A stretch of DNA of 36,829 nucleotides. Source: an uncultured bacterium. GTDB taxonomy: Bacteria > Cyanobacteriota > Vampirovibrionia > Gastranaerophilales > Gastranaerophilaceae. The stretch lies in NCBI GenBank assembly GCA_902795965.1, contig CADBNI010000046.1, forward strand, positions 1 through 36,829, in the 5' to 3' direction. Shown in pieces: positions 16,320 through 24,672 of this stretch. The position numbers and the translations under genes are program-made. Under the pieces are notes generated by a model. It was not told where the DNA came from and did no database searches. It saw only the letters and a program-made list of their open reading frames with translations. The first letter of the stretch is position 1, and the number at the start of each line of letters is the position of its first letter.

Positions 16320-16560
16320 CTTATCCGACCTTTACGTAGTGAGCAATAATTGTAGGCGAAACAACGACAAGGGCGGACATTGTCTGAACGATAAGCATTG
16401 ATAGACCCTGAAACAAGTTCAGGGTGACATCGAGTGAGTTTGTTCGCCTTGGGTTGAGCCGTACAAATTATTAGCGAACGAAGTTCAGGTCGGGAGTTTC
16501 TTTGGGTACTTTCTTGTACCGACAAGAAAGTACCTGCGGGGTGCAGGGGCAGCATAAGCC
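16320..16560. repeat. non-coding stretch of dispersed repeats between ppdK and ribE
   Basis: The gap of about 360 bp has no credible gene. It contains CCCTGAA-N5-TTCAGGG followed by TGACAT (16406-16430), the same kind of element as at 36701-36728. It also has a perfect 13-bp stem with 4-nt loop, GGTACTTTCTTGT / ACAAGAAAGTACC (16505-16534), and a GC-rich tail. The base composition differs from the flanks. These are REP-like intergenic repeats; the 79-codon ORF across them is an artefact. Confidence 0.75.
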
Positions 16561-16588
16561 CCGCGATATTATTTATAATATTTCACAA

Positions 16589-16620
16589 AACAACGGAGTG
16601 AAAAATTTCACTCCGTTGTT
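16589..16620. terminator. terminator of ppdK
   Basis: A 15-bp perfect stem AACAACGGAGTGAAA / TTTCACTCCGTTGTT lies 14 nt beyond the ppdK stop on the minus strand. The stem is long but the T tract is short. Confidence 0.75.
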
Positions 16621-16634
16621 TGTTTATAATCGAA

Positions 16635-19280
16635 CTATTTGTTTTCGATAACCGCTTGAGCTGCCGCAAGTCTTGCTTGAGGAACTCTGTAAGGTGAGCA
16701 GGATACGTAATCCAAACCGATTTTGTGTGCGAATTTTACGGAATCGGGATCACCGCCGTGTTCGCCGCAAATACCGCCTTTAAGATTTGCATTTACCGCT
16801 TTGCCTTCTTTGATAGACAAGTCGATAAGTCTGCCGACACCTTCTTTATCAAGGGTAATGAACGGATTGTAAGGCAAAATCTTCTGTTCTACATAATTTT
16901 TGAGGAATTTGCCTTCAGCATCATCTCTTGAGTAGCCGAATGTCATTTGTGTCAAGTCATTCGTACCGTAAGAGAAGAATTCCGCTTCTTTTGCGATTTC
17001 ACCGGCAGTCAATGCAGCACGAGGAATTTCAATCATTGTACCGAATTTGTAATCAATTTTAATTCCTTTTTCCTGCATAACCTGTTCTGCAACGGATACA
17101 AGAGTTGCTTTTGCGGTTTTGAGTTCGTTTACGTGACCGATAAGAGGAATCATAATCCAAGGTTGAATATGATGACCTTCTTTTGTCAAATCACAGCATG
17201 CTTCAAATATTGCTCTTACCTGCATTTCGTTGATTTCGGGATAAGTAAGACCCAAACGGCAACCTCTCAAGCCCATCATCGGGTTTGATTCGGACAAGTT
17301 TTCAACGATTTCAAGCATTTTTTCATCTTCGGAGTAATCCTGACCCAATGCTTTTTTCGTTGCAACTTTTTCTACCAATTCGATTTTTGAAGGCAAAAAT
17401 TCATGAAGCGGCGGATCAAGCAAACGAACCGTCAAAGGTTTGTCGCCCAAAGCCTTGAACATCGAGTAGAAGTCCGAATACTGCATAGGCAACAATTTGT
17501 CTAATGCTTCTTTTCTTGCTTCTTTTGTGCCTGCAATAATCATTTTTTGTACCCAGGGCAATCTGTCGGGATCCATAAACATGTGTTCCGTTCTGCAAAG
17601 ACCTACACCTTCAGCACCGAATTTGATAGCGTTTTCAATATCTTTCGGAGTATCAGCGTTAGCTTCAACTTTCAAAGATTTAATATCGTTAACCCAGCCG
17701 AAGAAAGTTTCAAAATCTTTGTCAATACCTGCTTCAACAAGTTCGATAGCACCTTCCATAACTTCACCCGTTCCGCCGTCAAGCGAAATAATGTCGTTTT
17801 TGTGGAATACGGTACCGTCTGCACAGGTAATTGTTTCGTTTGCAAGGTCGATTTTCAAATCTTCACAACCCGAAACGCAGGGTTTTCCCATACCTTTTGC
17901 AACAACTGCTGCGTGAGAAGTAGCACCGCCTCTGAGTGTCAAAACACCCTGAGAAACAGCCATACCGTGAATATCATCAGGACAGGTTTCAATTCTGACC
18001 AAAATTACTTTTTCACCTGCTTCACCGCGTTGAGCAGCTTCTTCGGTATCAAATACGATTTTACCTACTGCAGCACCCGGAGATGCGTTTACACCTTTTG
18101 AAACTTTGTGAGAATGTTTAACCTTATCGGGGTTAAAACAAGGCAACAATACCTGATATACAGAATAAGGATCAACCTGCATAATTGCTTGTTCTTTGGA
18201 AATAATACCTTCGTTGAACATATCTACGGCAATTTTGATAGCTGCTTTTGCGGTTCTTTTACCGTTTCTTGTTTGCAAAATCCAAAGTTTACCGCGTTCA
18301 ACCGTAAATTCCATATCTTGAACATCATGATAACCTTTTTCAAGTTGTTTTGCGATATTTACATATTGTTCGTAAATATCGGGCATATCGGTTTCGAGTT
18401 CGGAAATTTGTTTGGGGGTTCTGATACCTGCAACAACGTCCTCACCTTGAGCGTTTACAAGATATTCACCGTAGAATTTGTTTTCACCGGTAGCCGGGTT
18501 ACGAGTGAATGAAACACCTGTTGCACAGTCGTTACCCATATTACCGAATACCATTGTTTGAACATTTACCGCAGTACCATAGTTATGGTCGATTTTGTTC
18601 ATATTTCTGTAAGCAACGGCTCTAGGAATATTCCAGGATCTGAATACGGCTTCAATAGCTTCTTGAAGTTGTACGTAAGGATCTTGAGGAAATTCTTTTC
18701 CCGTAACTTCTTTAATTGTTGCTTTATAGATAGGAATTAAAGATTTCCAGCCTTCTGCGGAAATTTCGGTATCTTCTTTAACACCTTCTCTTGCTTTTAC
18801 TTTTTCAACTTCACTTTCAAAATATTTTTGTCTGTCCATTTCCCAAGCAACAGAACCGAACATTGTCAAAAATCTTCTATATGAATCGTAGCAGAAACGG
18901 GGGTTTTGAGTTAAGTTAACCATAGCTTCGACTGTTTCGTCATTCAAGCCGAGGTTAAGAATAGTTTCCATCATACCGGGCATTGAAACTCTTGCGCCCG
19001 AGCGAACAGAAACCAACAACGGATTAGTTTTGTCGCCGAATTTTTTACCTGCCTGTTGTTCAACATCTTTCAATGCTGTTTTAACTTCGTCCATCAAACC
19101 TTCAGGCATTTTGTTGCCATGATTGATGTAATCCATACAAGTTTCCGTTGTTATGGTCAAACCCGGAGGAACGGGAAGTCCCAAATTGGTCATTTCAGCT
19201 AAGTTTGCGCCTTTACCGCCAAGCAAAGCACGCATGTCGGCATTGCCCTCTCTGAATAACCATACACGTTTTTCTGTCAT
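16635..19280 (-). CDS. ppdK: pyruvate, phosphate dikinase
   Basis: 881 aa. It interconverts PEP, AMP and PPi with pyruvate, ATP and Pi, and in anaerobes it often replaces pyruvate kinase. The ATP-grasp N-terminal domain begins LLGGKGANLAEMTNLGLPVP. The swivelling His domain has LRGGATSHAAVVAKGMGKPC with the phosphorylated His near residue 450. The C-terminal TIM barrel has GLCRTEHMF, GTNDLTQMT and the active-site Cys in GGICGEHGGDP. I use ATG 19280 (GGAG 8 nt upstream) instead of the TTG 10 codons earlier. It is monocistronic with its own promoter and terminator, and with eno it fits a PPi-linked glycolysis. Confidence 0.97.
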   Translation of the reverse strand: MTEKRVWLFREGNADMRALLGGKGANLAEMTNLGLPVPPGLTITTETCMDYINHGNKMPEGLMDEVKTALKDVEQQAGKKFGDKTNPLLVSVRSGARVSMPGMMETILNLGLNDETVEAMVNLTQNPRFCYDSYRRFLTMFGSVAWEMDRQKYFESEVEKVKAREGVKEDTEISAEGWKSLIPIYKATIKEVTGKEFPQDPYVQLQEAIEAVFRSWNIPRAVAYRNMNKIDHNYGTAVNVQTMVFGNMGNDCATGVSFTRNPATGENKFYGEYLVNAQGEDVVAGIRTPKQISELETDMPDIYEQYVNIAKQLEKGYHDVQDMEFTVERGKLWILQTRNGKRTAKAAIKIAVDMFNEGIISKEQAIMQVDPYSVYQVLLPCFNPDKVKHSHKVSKGVNASPGAAVGKIVFDTEEAAQRGEAGEKVILVRIETCPDDIHGMAVSQGVLTLRGGATSHAAVVAKGMGKPCVSGCEDLKIDLANETITCADGTVFHKNDIISLDGGTGEVMEGAIELVEAGIDKDFETFFGWVNDIKSLKVEANADTPKDIENAIKFGAEGVGLCRTEHMFMDPDRLPWVQKMIIAGTKEARKEALDKLLPMQYSDFYSMFKALGDKPLTVRLLDPPLHEFLPSKIELVEKVATKKALGQDYSEDEKMLEIVENLSESNPMMGLRGCRLGLTYPEINEMQVRAIFEACCDLTKEGHHIQPWIMIPLIGHVNELKTAKATLVSVAEQVMQEKGIKIDYKFGTMIEIPRAALTAGEIAKEAEFFSYGTNDLTQMTFGYSRDDAEGKFLKNYVEQKILPYNPFITLDKEGVGRLIDLSIKEGKAVNANLKGGICGEHGGDPDSVKFAHKIGLDYVSCSPYRVPQARLAAAQAVIENK

Positions 19281-19326
19281 AGTTAATTCTCCTTTTTTAC
19301 AAAATAACAATAATCTTGATACAAAA

Positions 19327-19354
19327 ATTGTACCATGAAAAAAATGATTGTAAA
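19327..19354 (-). promoter_or_regulatory. promoter of ppdK
   Basis: On the minus strand TTTACA (19354-19349), a 16-nt spacer, then TACAAT (19332-19327) with an extended TGG before it. It lies about 47 nt upstream of the ATG. Confidence 0.6.
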
Positions 19355-19416
19355 AAAAAGTTTGGTAAGGTTAAAAATTTTTCGCACTGACAAAATTTCT
19401 TATTATCTTTGATTGT

Positions 19417-20262
19417 TTAGTCTTTTTTCTTTATCTGCTTAGGCTTTTTGCTTGTCGACAGAAAATTTTTATCGGTAACAACTTTCCGACCTGTTGTTTT
19501 TTCAAAATCTATTCTTGCCCTGTTAGCGACTTTACCGCCTTTTCGTGCCGCATTCTTATTTTCTTCCATACCTGTTGCATTAACGCTTTCAGCCACCTGC
19601 CGAGTTGACAATTCTGCTAATGCGGTAAATATAAGTTCAGCTTCTGACATGTGGTCACGCAAATTTTGTGATTTAAGACCTTTAAGGTTTTTGTGTTCTT
19701 TAACTGACAGCCCGCTCCATTCTTGATGAATTATGTTCGTAAGAATTGCATATTCTTCACCTTCCGAAATTTCATGGTCTTTCCAATAATCTGTTAGCTT
19801 ATTACGGGTTTCTTGCCCCGTCATTCTTTGCTGAATCCATTTTTCAGATCGTCCGAGTTTCTTATAAGTTTCTCTTGCTCTATCTATGGCAGTTGAAGGA
19901 TCTGCCATTTCTTTTACTCTTTCTTGACCGACTTTTGCAAGCCACTGCTTTATGGGTTCGGCTTTTTTGGAAGGTACGGACTGAATAATTCTAAATATAG
20001 TTTTAATATCAGCCACATCAGTCTTACGCATTTTGCCGTCATCAGCCTGCAATTTCAACCGGTGACAATTTGTCACCGTTTGCTCTGAACCCTCGTCACG
20101 CAAGCGTTGTGCCAATTTGTTCCAATATTTTCTCGCCGTTTGGTAATCCTTTTCAATGAGTATTGCAACTATATCAATAACCGAAAAATACCAAGTTTCC
20201 TTTTCTTCGTCATAAACAGATCTTATTTTTTTATTTTCAAAAATCTTTAATTCTTCTGCCAT
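19417..20262 (-). CDS. BRO-N domain protein with DinD-like C-terminus (antirepressor type)
   Basis: 281 aa from ATG 20262, with GGAG upstream. Residues ~5-105 match the Bro-N/antirepressor fold: KIRSVYDEEKETWYFSVIDIV, then KYWNKLAQRL and ADIKTIFRIIQSVPSKKAEP. The rest resembles the C-terminal part of DNA-damage-inducible DinD-type proteins: HQEWSGLSVKEHKNLKGLK, LRDHMSEAELIFTALAE and ATGMEENKNAARKGGKVA. Such genes come from phages or SOS-regulated islands, and the molecular function is not settled. No phage or LexA-like neighbours are seen. Between ppdK and rubrerythrin it looks like a single-gene insertion. Confidence 0.85.
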   Translation of the reverse strand: MAEELKIFENKKIRSVYDEEKETWYFSVIDIVAILIEKDYQTARKYWNKLAQRLRDEGSEQTVTNCHRLKLQADDGKMRKTDVADIKTIFRIIQSVPSKKAEPIKQWLAKVGQERVKEMADPSTAIDRARETYKKLGRSEKWIQQRMTGQETRNKLTDYWKDHEISEGEEYAILTNIIHQEWSGLSVKEHKNLKGLKSQNLRDHMSEAELIFTALAELSTRQVAESVNATGMEENKNAARKGGKVANRARIDFEKTTGRKVVTDKNFLSTSKKPKQIKKKD

Positions 20263-20365
20263 TTCCAATTCTCCGTTATATACATGCTATAAAATTATAT
20301 TAATGTTGTCAATATAAAACATACCAAATGACAAATTGCAATAAGCACTTACCCCAAAAGAAAAA

Positions 20366-20382
20366 CCTCCCTTTTGGGGAGG
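20366..20382 (-). terminator. terminator of the rubrerythrin gene
   Basis: On the minus strand CCTCCCC-AAAA-GGGAGG is followed by a run of T's, 20 nt after the rubrerythrin stop. Confidence 0.8.
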
Positions 20383-20402
20383 CTGTTTTTATGAAAAAAG
20401 AT

Positions 20403-20942
20403 TTATGAGAAATATCTTTTTAACAAGCCGTCAAAACCTTTGCCGTGACGAGCTTCGTCTTTTGCCATTTCATGAACGGTATCGTGAATTGCGTCATAAC
20501 CCAATTCTTTTGCTCGTTTTGCAATAGCAAGTTTTCCTTCGCAAGCACCAAATTCAGCTTCAGCACGAAGTTCCAAATTTTTCTTTGTAGAATCCGTAAC
20601 AACTTCGCCCAAAAGTTCAGCGAATTTTGCAGCGTGTTCAGCTTCTTCAAACGCATATCTTTTGTACGCTTCGGCAACTTCGGGATAACCTTCTCTTTCG
20701 GCTACTCTTGACATTGCAAGGTACATACCGACTTCCGTACATTCACCCGCAAAGTTTGCTCTCAAACCGTCCATAACTTCTTTATCTTCAACTTTTCCGT
20801 CACCCACTTTGTGTTCGCAAGCGTAAACTTTTTCGCTTCCGCCGACTTCTTTAAAAGTTGTAGCTCCGCACAACGGACATCTGTCAGGCATTGTATCGGA
20901 TTCTGTTGACCAACCGCATACGGTACATATAAATTTTGCCAT
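20403..20942 (-). CDS. rubrerythrin / NADH peroxidase (reverse-rubrerythrin type)
   Basis: 179 aa. The N-terminus is a rubredoxin-like iron site ([21 protein letters not shown], about residues 5-25). A four-helix diiron domain follows, with Glu and His ligands in [48 protein letters not shown] and [15 protein letters not shown]. The rubredoxin-first order is that of reverse rubrerythrins, which reduce hydrogen peroxide and protect anaerobes in the cytoplasm. The ATG has an AGGTGG ribosome site. It is monocistronic with its own terminator. Confidence 0.93.
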   Translation of the reverse strand: MAKFICTVCGWSTESDTMPDRCPLCGATTFKEVGGSEKVYACEHKVGDGKVEDKEVMDGLRANFAGECTEVGMYLAMSRVAEREGYPEVAEAYKRYAFEEAEHAAKFAELLGEVVTDSTKKNLELRAEAEFGACEGKLAIAKRAKELGYDAIHDTVHEMAKDEARHGKGFDGLLKRYFS

Positions 20943-21022
20943 ATAAAACCACCTTTCTTATATACTACAAATTTGATTCTATCACAGAAAATTATTTTTT
21001 TAAAGGTAAAATTTACATTTCG

Positions 21023-23344
21023 TCAACAAAGCGAATAAACATCATCTTCCAGCAAAGATTTTTGGAACTGTTCGCATTCGTCAATCAAATCAAGCATCAA
21101 AGAATATTTTTGAGAATGCAAAACTTTCGATATATCAGTATTTCCCGTCAATTCAATAACATAATAATCTTCTGCTTTCTCTTTAATATTAATAATTTGA
21201 GACTCCTCAAACATTGAAAACAAAAGTTCAAAAACCTTATAAGACTTGCCCAAATAACTTGCACAGCGTTTCAGCTCAACCTTCCCGCCGTTTTTGTCGG
21301 CAAATTTCAGCATTCCGTAAACCGTTTTTAAAAATTCTTCTTCGTCAAAATATTTCAAATCATAATTCATAAAATGGATTGCGTTCGGCGAAGTCTGAGC
21401 AACAATCCTGTCAAAAGTTTCTTTATCCGCAGGATAATCAAAAAACATCAGCGAATCACACGGTTTCAAATCATCACGCGAAACAACCCTTTCATAAAGG
21501 TACGGGAACGGTTTCAACTTATCCAAAACAGGCTTGCTTTCGGCAAAAACCAAAATATTTAACTTTGAAGTTTTGACATAATCGTTAACCTGAGGCAAAA
21601 TATCCGTCTTTTTGCGGTGGTCATACAATTTTTGTTCCGGAAGAACTTCTTCTTTTAAATATTCGGAATGAATATCGTCAATAATCAACTGAACGCTTGT
21701 ATTGCCGTTAAACTCATTAATCTTCGGGTGAAATGCCAAATCATAAGTATCTCCCGCAACAAGCGAAATATCTCCCGCTTTCCAGCGAATACAGTTAAAT
21801 TCGGACGTTCCCGCAATACTTGTCAGGCGCAGGTGATTTTTGCTTTCGCCCATAAGTTTTTTTTCTTTGATTTTTAGATTTTTCAAAACAAAAATCGGAC
21901 TCGGATTATTTGCCCCAAAAGGCTCGAGTTTTGATATTTCTTCAACCAAATCAACAGTAATATCATCAGGCTGAAGTTCCAAATCTATGTTCAAAAAGGG
22001 TTTTAAATCTTTTCCCTGCGACATTTCTTTAACCGTTTGACAGAGTGCCGATTTTACCTGTTCAAAAGAAGATTGCGAAAAAACAAGCCCCGCCGCCATA
22101 GCATGCCCGCCAAACCCGTCAAGAAGTTCGGAATTAGCAGAAATTATTTCATAAAGATTTAATCCCTCAATACCCCTCGCCGAACATCTGTACTGCTTTG
22201 TTTCTTCGGAATAAGTCATTAAAAACGCGGGTTTGTAATATTTTTCGACAAACATTGAGGCAACAATACCGATTATCCCTATATGCCAATCTTTATTAAA
22301 AAGAACAATCGCACTGTTTTTATTGCCTTCTTTTTTATACATTTCATCAGCTTCGGCAAAAATATTCTGGCACAATTCCTGTCGAACTTTATTAAGCTCA
22401 TTAAGCGATTGAATAGCCATTTCAATTTCTTGTTTGTTATCAGAAATAAGAACTTTCAAAGCAGCATCAACCGTATCGAGCCTTCCTGACGCATTTATTC
22501 TCGGTGCAACCCCGAATGCTATATCTTCGGAAGTAATCTGACCCTTGCAGCCTGCACTTTCCAAAAGTCTTGAAAGTCCGTAATGCTTTTGATTAGAGAT
22601 AAGTTCAAGCCCTTTTGTCACAAAATACCTGTTTTCACCGATAAGCGGAACAATATCGGCAACAGTTCCGACCGCAACATAGGGAAGAATTTCCGAAATA
22701 AATTCCAATTTGTTATGTTTTTCCAAAAGAGCCTGAGCGGTTTTGAAAGCAACACCGACACCCGCAAGAGACGTAAGGCTCAAAATTTGTTTTGCGGAAA
22801 GGTTTTCATCAAGAGCGTTCGGGGCTTTCGGATTAATTATTGCATAAGCATTCGGGAGTTTTTCGGGGGCTTCGTGGTGGTCGGTAATAATTACGTCAAT
22901 CTTAAAACTGTTCAAAAAATTAACCGCATCAACATCACTTATACCGCAATCGCAAGAAATAATGACTTTCGGTTTTGCCTGTGTCATAATCTTTACGAGT
23001 GCTTTTGTATCAAAGCCGTGACCTTCTTTTTCTCTGTCGGGGATAAAATAATTTACGTCCGCTCCGAGATATTTAAAAGTTCTGTAAAGCAGAGAAGTAG
23101 AAGTAACTCCGTCAGCATCAAAATCCCCGTGAATAACGATTTTTTCGCCGTTATCAATGGCTTTTGAGAGTCTTTCGACACATTTTTCCATATCGACAAA
23201 GGCTTTTGGGTGCGTAAGTTTCATTTCAAGCGGGTTTAAAAACTCGTTTATATCATCTTCCGTCTTTATCCCTCTTGAATATAAAAGTTTTTTAATAAGT
23301 GATTTTTCACTTCCGTCGTATTCGTTAAATCTCCACTCTTTCAT
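21023..23344 (-). CDS. recJ: single-stranded-DNA-specific exonuclease RecJ
   Basis: 773 aa, a DHH/DHHA1 5'-3' ssDNA exonuclease used in recombination and mismatch or base-excision repair. The catalytic motifs are present: VIHGDFDADGVTSTSLLY (near residue 72), SCDCGISD, ITDHHEAPE (the DHH) and ASGRLDTVDAAL. The DHHA1 motif is LLDGFGGHAMAAGL near residue 400. It is longer than E. coli RecJ (577 aa) because of a ~200-residue C-terminal extension with no recognised domain. There is no Shine-Dalgarno: the extended -10 TGA-TAAAAT ends 6 nt before the ATG, directly behind the T tract of the XRE C terminator. Confidence 0.95.
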   Translation of the reverse strand: MKEWRFNEYDGSEKSLIKKLLYSRGIKTEDDINEFLNPLEMKLTHPKAFVDMEKCVERLSKAIDNGEKIVIHGDFDADGVTSTSLLYRTFKYLGADVNYFIPDREKEGHGFDTKALVKIMTQAKPKVIISCDCGISDVDAVNFLNSFKIDVIITDHHEAPEKLPNAYAIINPKAPNALDENLSAKQILSLTSLAGVGVAFKTAQALLEKHNKLEFISEILPYVAVGTVADIVPLIGENRYFVTKGLELISNQKHYGLSRLLESAGCKGQITSEDIAFGVAPRINASGRLDTVDAALKVLISDNKQEIEMAIQSLNELNKVRQELCQNIFAEADEMYKKEGNKNSAIVLFNKDWHIGIIGIVASMFVEKYYKPAFLMTYSEETKQYRCSARGIEGLNLYEIISANSELLDGFGGHAMAAGLVFSQSSFEQVKSALCQTVKEMSQGKDLKPFLNIDLELQPDDITVDLVEEISKLEPFGANNPSPIFVLKNLKIKEKKLMGESKNHLRLTSIAGTSEFNCIRWKAGDISLVAGDTYDLAFHPKINEFNGNTSVQLIIDDIHSEYLKEEVLPEQKLYDHRKKTDILPQVNDYVKTSKLNILVFAESKPVLDKLKPFPYLYERVVSRDDLKPCDSLMFFDYPADKETFDRIVAQTSPNAIHFMNYDLKYFDEEEFLKTVYGMLKFADKNGGKVELKRCASYLGKSYKVFELLFSMFEESQIINIKEKAEDYYVIELTGNTDISKVLHSQKYSLMLDLIDECEQFQKSLLEDDVYSLC

Positions 23345-23350
23345 AACAAA

Positions 23351-23359
23351 ATTTTATCA
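23351..23359 (-). promoter_or_regulatory. extended -10 promoter directly before recJ
   Basis: TGA-TAAAAT, then TTTGTT, then ATG on the minus strand. It shares the 14-mer TATGATAAAATTTT with the sequence before mfd. A leaderless transcript is predicted. Confidence 0.55.
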
Positions 23360-23360
23360 T

Positions 23361-23385
23361 AAAAAAAACGACCGAAAAATTCGGT
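23361..23385 (-). terminator. terminator of XRE C
   Basis: On the minus strand ACCGAA / TTCGGT form the stem, followed after CG by eight T's. The T tract runs straight into the recJ -10 box. Confidence 0.7.
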
Positions 23386-23387
23386 TC

Positions 23388-23708
23388 TTATTCCGTTAAA
23401 GCCTTAGTAATTTTGTATAAATCTTGCAAACGGTTTCTGTCAACATTTTTTATACTCTTGACAATCCCGTCAAACAAATCCTCATTATCCTGATGATAAT
23501 CAAAGTCAAAAAGATCCTTGATTTTACAACCCAATGCAGATGCTATTTTTTCAATATTATCGGGTGAGGGGAAACATCTCCCCGTTTCAATATTACTCAA
23601 ATTTCTTGTTGCAATATTAATTTTTTCCGCCAATTCGTCTTGTTTTATTTTTTTATTTTTACGTAATTCCTGAATTTTTCTTCCTAAAAGTTTCTTTAAT
23701 TCTGCCAT
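23388..23708 (-). CDS. XRE-family HTH transcriptional regulator C
   Basis: 106 aa with an HTH_3 domain at about residues 6-63 (GRKIQELRKNKKIKQDELAEKI, then NLSNIETGRCFPSP). A short helical tail ends DLYKITKALTE, similar in pattern to the tail of XRE A (LIYRIVEDIIE). The ATG has an AGAGG site. It is divergent from the pilin at 23847, with overlapping promoter options and a 28-nt inverted repeat in the space between. It probably represses the pilin and itself (inferred). Confidence 0.88.
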   Translation of the reverse strand: MAELKKLLGRKIQELRKNKKIKQDELAEKINIATRNLSNIETGRCFPSPDNIEKIASALGCKIKDLFDFDYHQDNEDLFDGIVKSIKNVDRNRLQDLYKITKALTE

Positions 23709-23763
23709 AATATCCTCTTTATAAGAGTATAAATTTTTATTTAATTTTTAAAAGGATATAATC

Positions 23764-23792
23764 TTTACAGTTGACAAATAATAAGATATAAT
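23764..23792 (+). promoter_or_regulatory. promoter(s) of pilin C
   Basis: TTTACA (23764-23769) with a 17-nt spacer to TATAAT (23787-23792). An overlapping second option is TTGACA (23771-23776) with a 17-nt spacer to TATCAT (23794-23799). Confidence 0.6.
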
Positions 23793-23818
23793 GTATCATA
23801 TCGAAAGATATGTTACAT
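23791..23818. promoter_or_regulatory. 28-nt hairpin/operator with GAAA loop before pilin C
   Basis: ATGTATCATATC and GATATGTTACAT pair over 12 bp with one mismatch around a GAAA tetraloop. The element overlaps the -10 box and start region. It could be a DNA operator for XRE C or a 5' leader hairpin. Confidence 0.55.
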
Positions 23819-23846
23819 CATTATTAGTTTAAGAAAGGATAAGATT

Positions 23847-24608
23847 ATGAAAAAAAATACTATTAAATTTAATTATAATGAGATTACTACGTCGAATGCA
23901 AAGCATTCTCCTCGTAATGACATGAATATTTCGTGCGTAAGCACCGATAACAACCATACCTCTATCCCTCCATACCTCTATACTTCTAAAAAAACAGCGT
24001 TCACTCTCGCCGAGGTCTTAATTACTATTGGTATTATCGGTGTTGTCTCAGCAATTACAATGCCTATATTAGTTCAAAATCACAAAAAGTCAGTTGTAGC
24101 AAATAAACTTAAAAAAGCATCTTCGACTTTAATGCAGGCTTATAATATGTCGTTAATTGACTACGGTGACGGAGAAAGAGAAGGGTTTGAACCAAATAAT
24201 CCCGATACGGCTTTGGAGATGTTTAACAAATATTATGTGCCTTATATAAAATTTTTAAAAGTTGAAAAAGGTCAAAAGGGTGTTTTTGGCTATATGACGG
24301 ACGGAATGGTTTTATATTTTAGGAAAGCAGGCAGTCCAAATAATTGGGGATCTACTTATATAATTGTATGTATTGACAACAAGGCTTGTGAAAATATAGA
24401 TGAAAACGAAGATTACAAAAAAGCCGTAAACGGTAAAAATACATTCGGATTTTATATTGACGGTACAGTTCCAAGTAATCAATTAAGGAAAAAAACTCAT
24501 AATCAATTAATAGACGGATGTAAAAATCAAACCAGCGTTGAATCATGTACGGGTCTGATTTTTAAGGCGGGTTGGAAAATTCCTGACGACTATCCCATTC
24601 GATTTTAG
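23847..24608 (+). CDS. type IV pilin-like protein C with repeat-derived long leader
   Basis: 253 aa from ATG 23847, which has AAAGGA 7 nt upstream. The prepilin signal TAFTLAEVLITIGIIGVV starts only at residue 50, so the leader is about 51 residues instead of the usual 6-25. That leader is encoded by dispersed repeats: a REP-like segment (about 23880-23925) and a 4 x 8-bp CATACCTC-type array (23955-23986). The globular part ends with two Cys and GWKIPDDYPIRF, the ending shared with pilins A and D. A prepilin peptidase could still cut before Phe52, but a leader this long is odd. A start further downstream is not supported by a ribosome site. Confidence 0.82.
   Translation: MKKNTIKFNYNEITTSNAKHSPRNDMNISCVSTDNNHTSIPPYLYTSKKTAFTLAEVLITIGIIGVVSAITMPILVQNHKKSVVANKLKKASSTLMQAYNMSLIDYGDGEREGFEPNNPDTALEMFNKYYVPYIKFLKVEKGQKGVFGYMTDGMVLYFRKAGSPNNWGSTYIIVCIDNKACENIDENEDYKKAVNGKNTFGFYIDGTVPSNQLRKKTHNQLIDGCKNQTSVESCTGLIFKAGWKIPDDYPIRF
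23955..23986 (+). repeat. 4 x 8-bp CATACCTC-type array inside pilin C
   Basis: Units CATACCTC, TATCCCTC, CATACCTC, TATACTTC. The array encodes part of the pilin leader (HTSIPPYLYTS). Loss or gain of one 8-bp unit would shift the frame. Confidence 0.8.
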
Positions 24609-24627
24609 TAACTATTTTTTCTAAAAA

Positions 24628-24652
24628 AAACGACCGAACTTTTCGGTCGTTT
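24628..24652. terminator. bidirectional terminator between pilin C and the foldase gene
   Basis: AAACGACCGAA / TTCGGTCGTTT with a 3-nt loop. The strongest T tract is on the minus strand, serving the gene that ends at 24673. Confidence 0.8.
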
Positions 24653-24672
24653 AACTTATTGGAATTATGAAT

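Noticed and set aside
16272-16320. FMN riboswitch before the rib operon
   Set aside because: The upstream sequence is very short and AT-rich, and none of the conserved RFN-element blocks is present.
16316-16555. 79-codon minus-strand ORF containing CHPELVSGS
   Set aside because: It lies entirely across intergenic palindromic repeats, and CHPELVSGS is the translated form of a dispersed repeat. It has no ribosome site or domain.
17547-18101. Long ORFs opposite ppdK, recJ, mfd, eno and ribBA (up to ~220 codons)
   Set aside because: They are antisense shadows of well-conserved genes. Their Phe/Asn/Cys-rich composition is typical of reverse frames and no ribosome sites or domains are visible.
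19417-20262. Prophage remnant around the BRO-N/DinD-like gene
   Set aside because: Neighbours on both sides are ordinary metabolic genes and no integrase, att repeats or structural genes are present; it is a lone gene.
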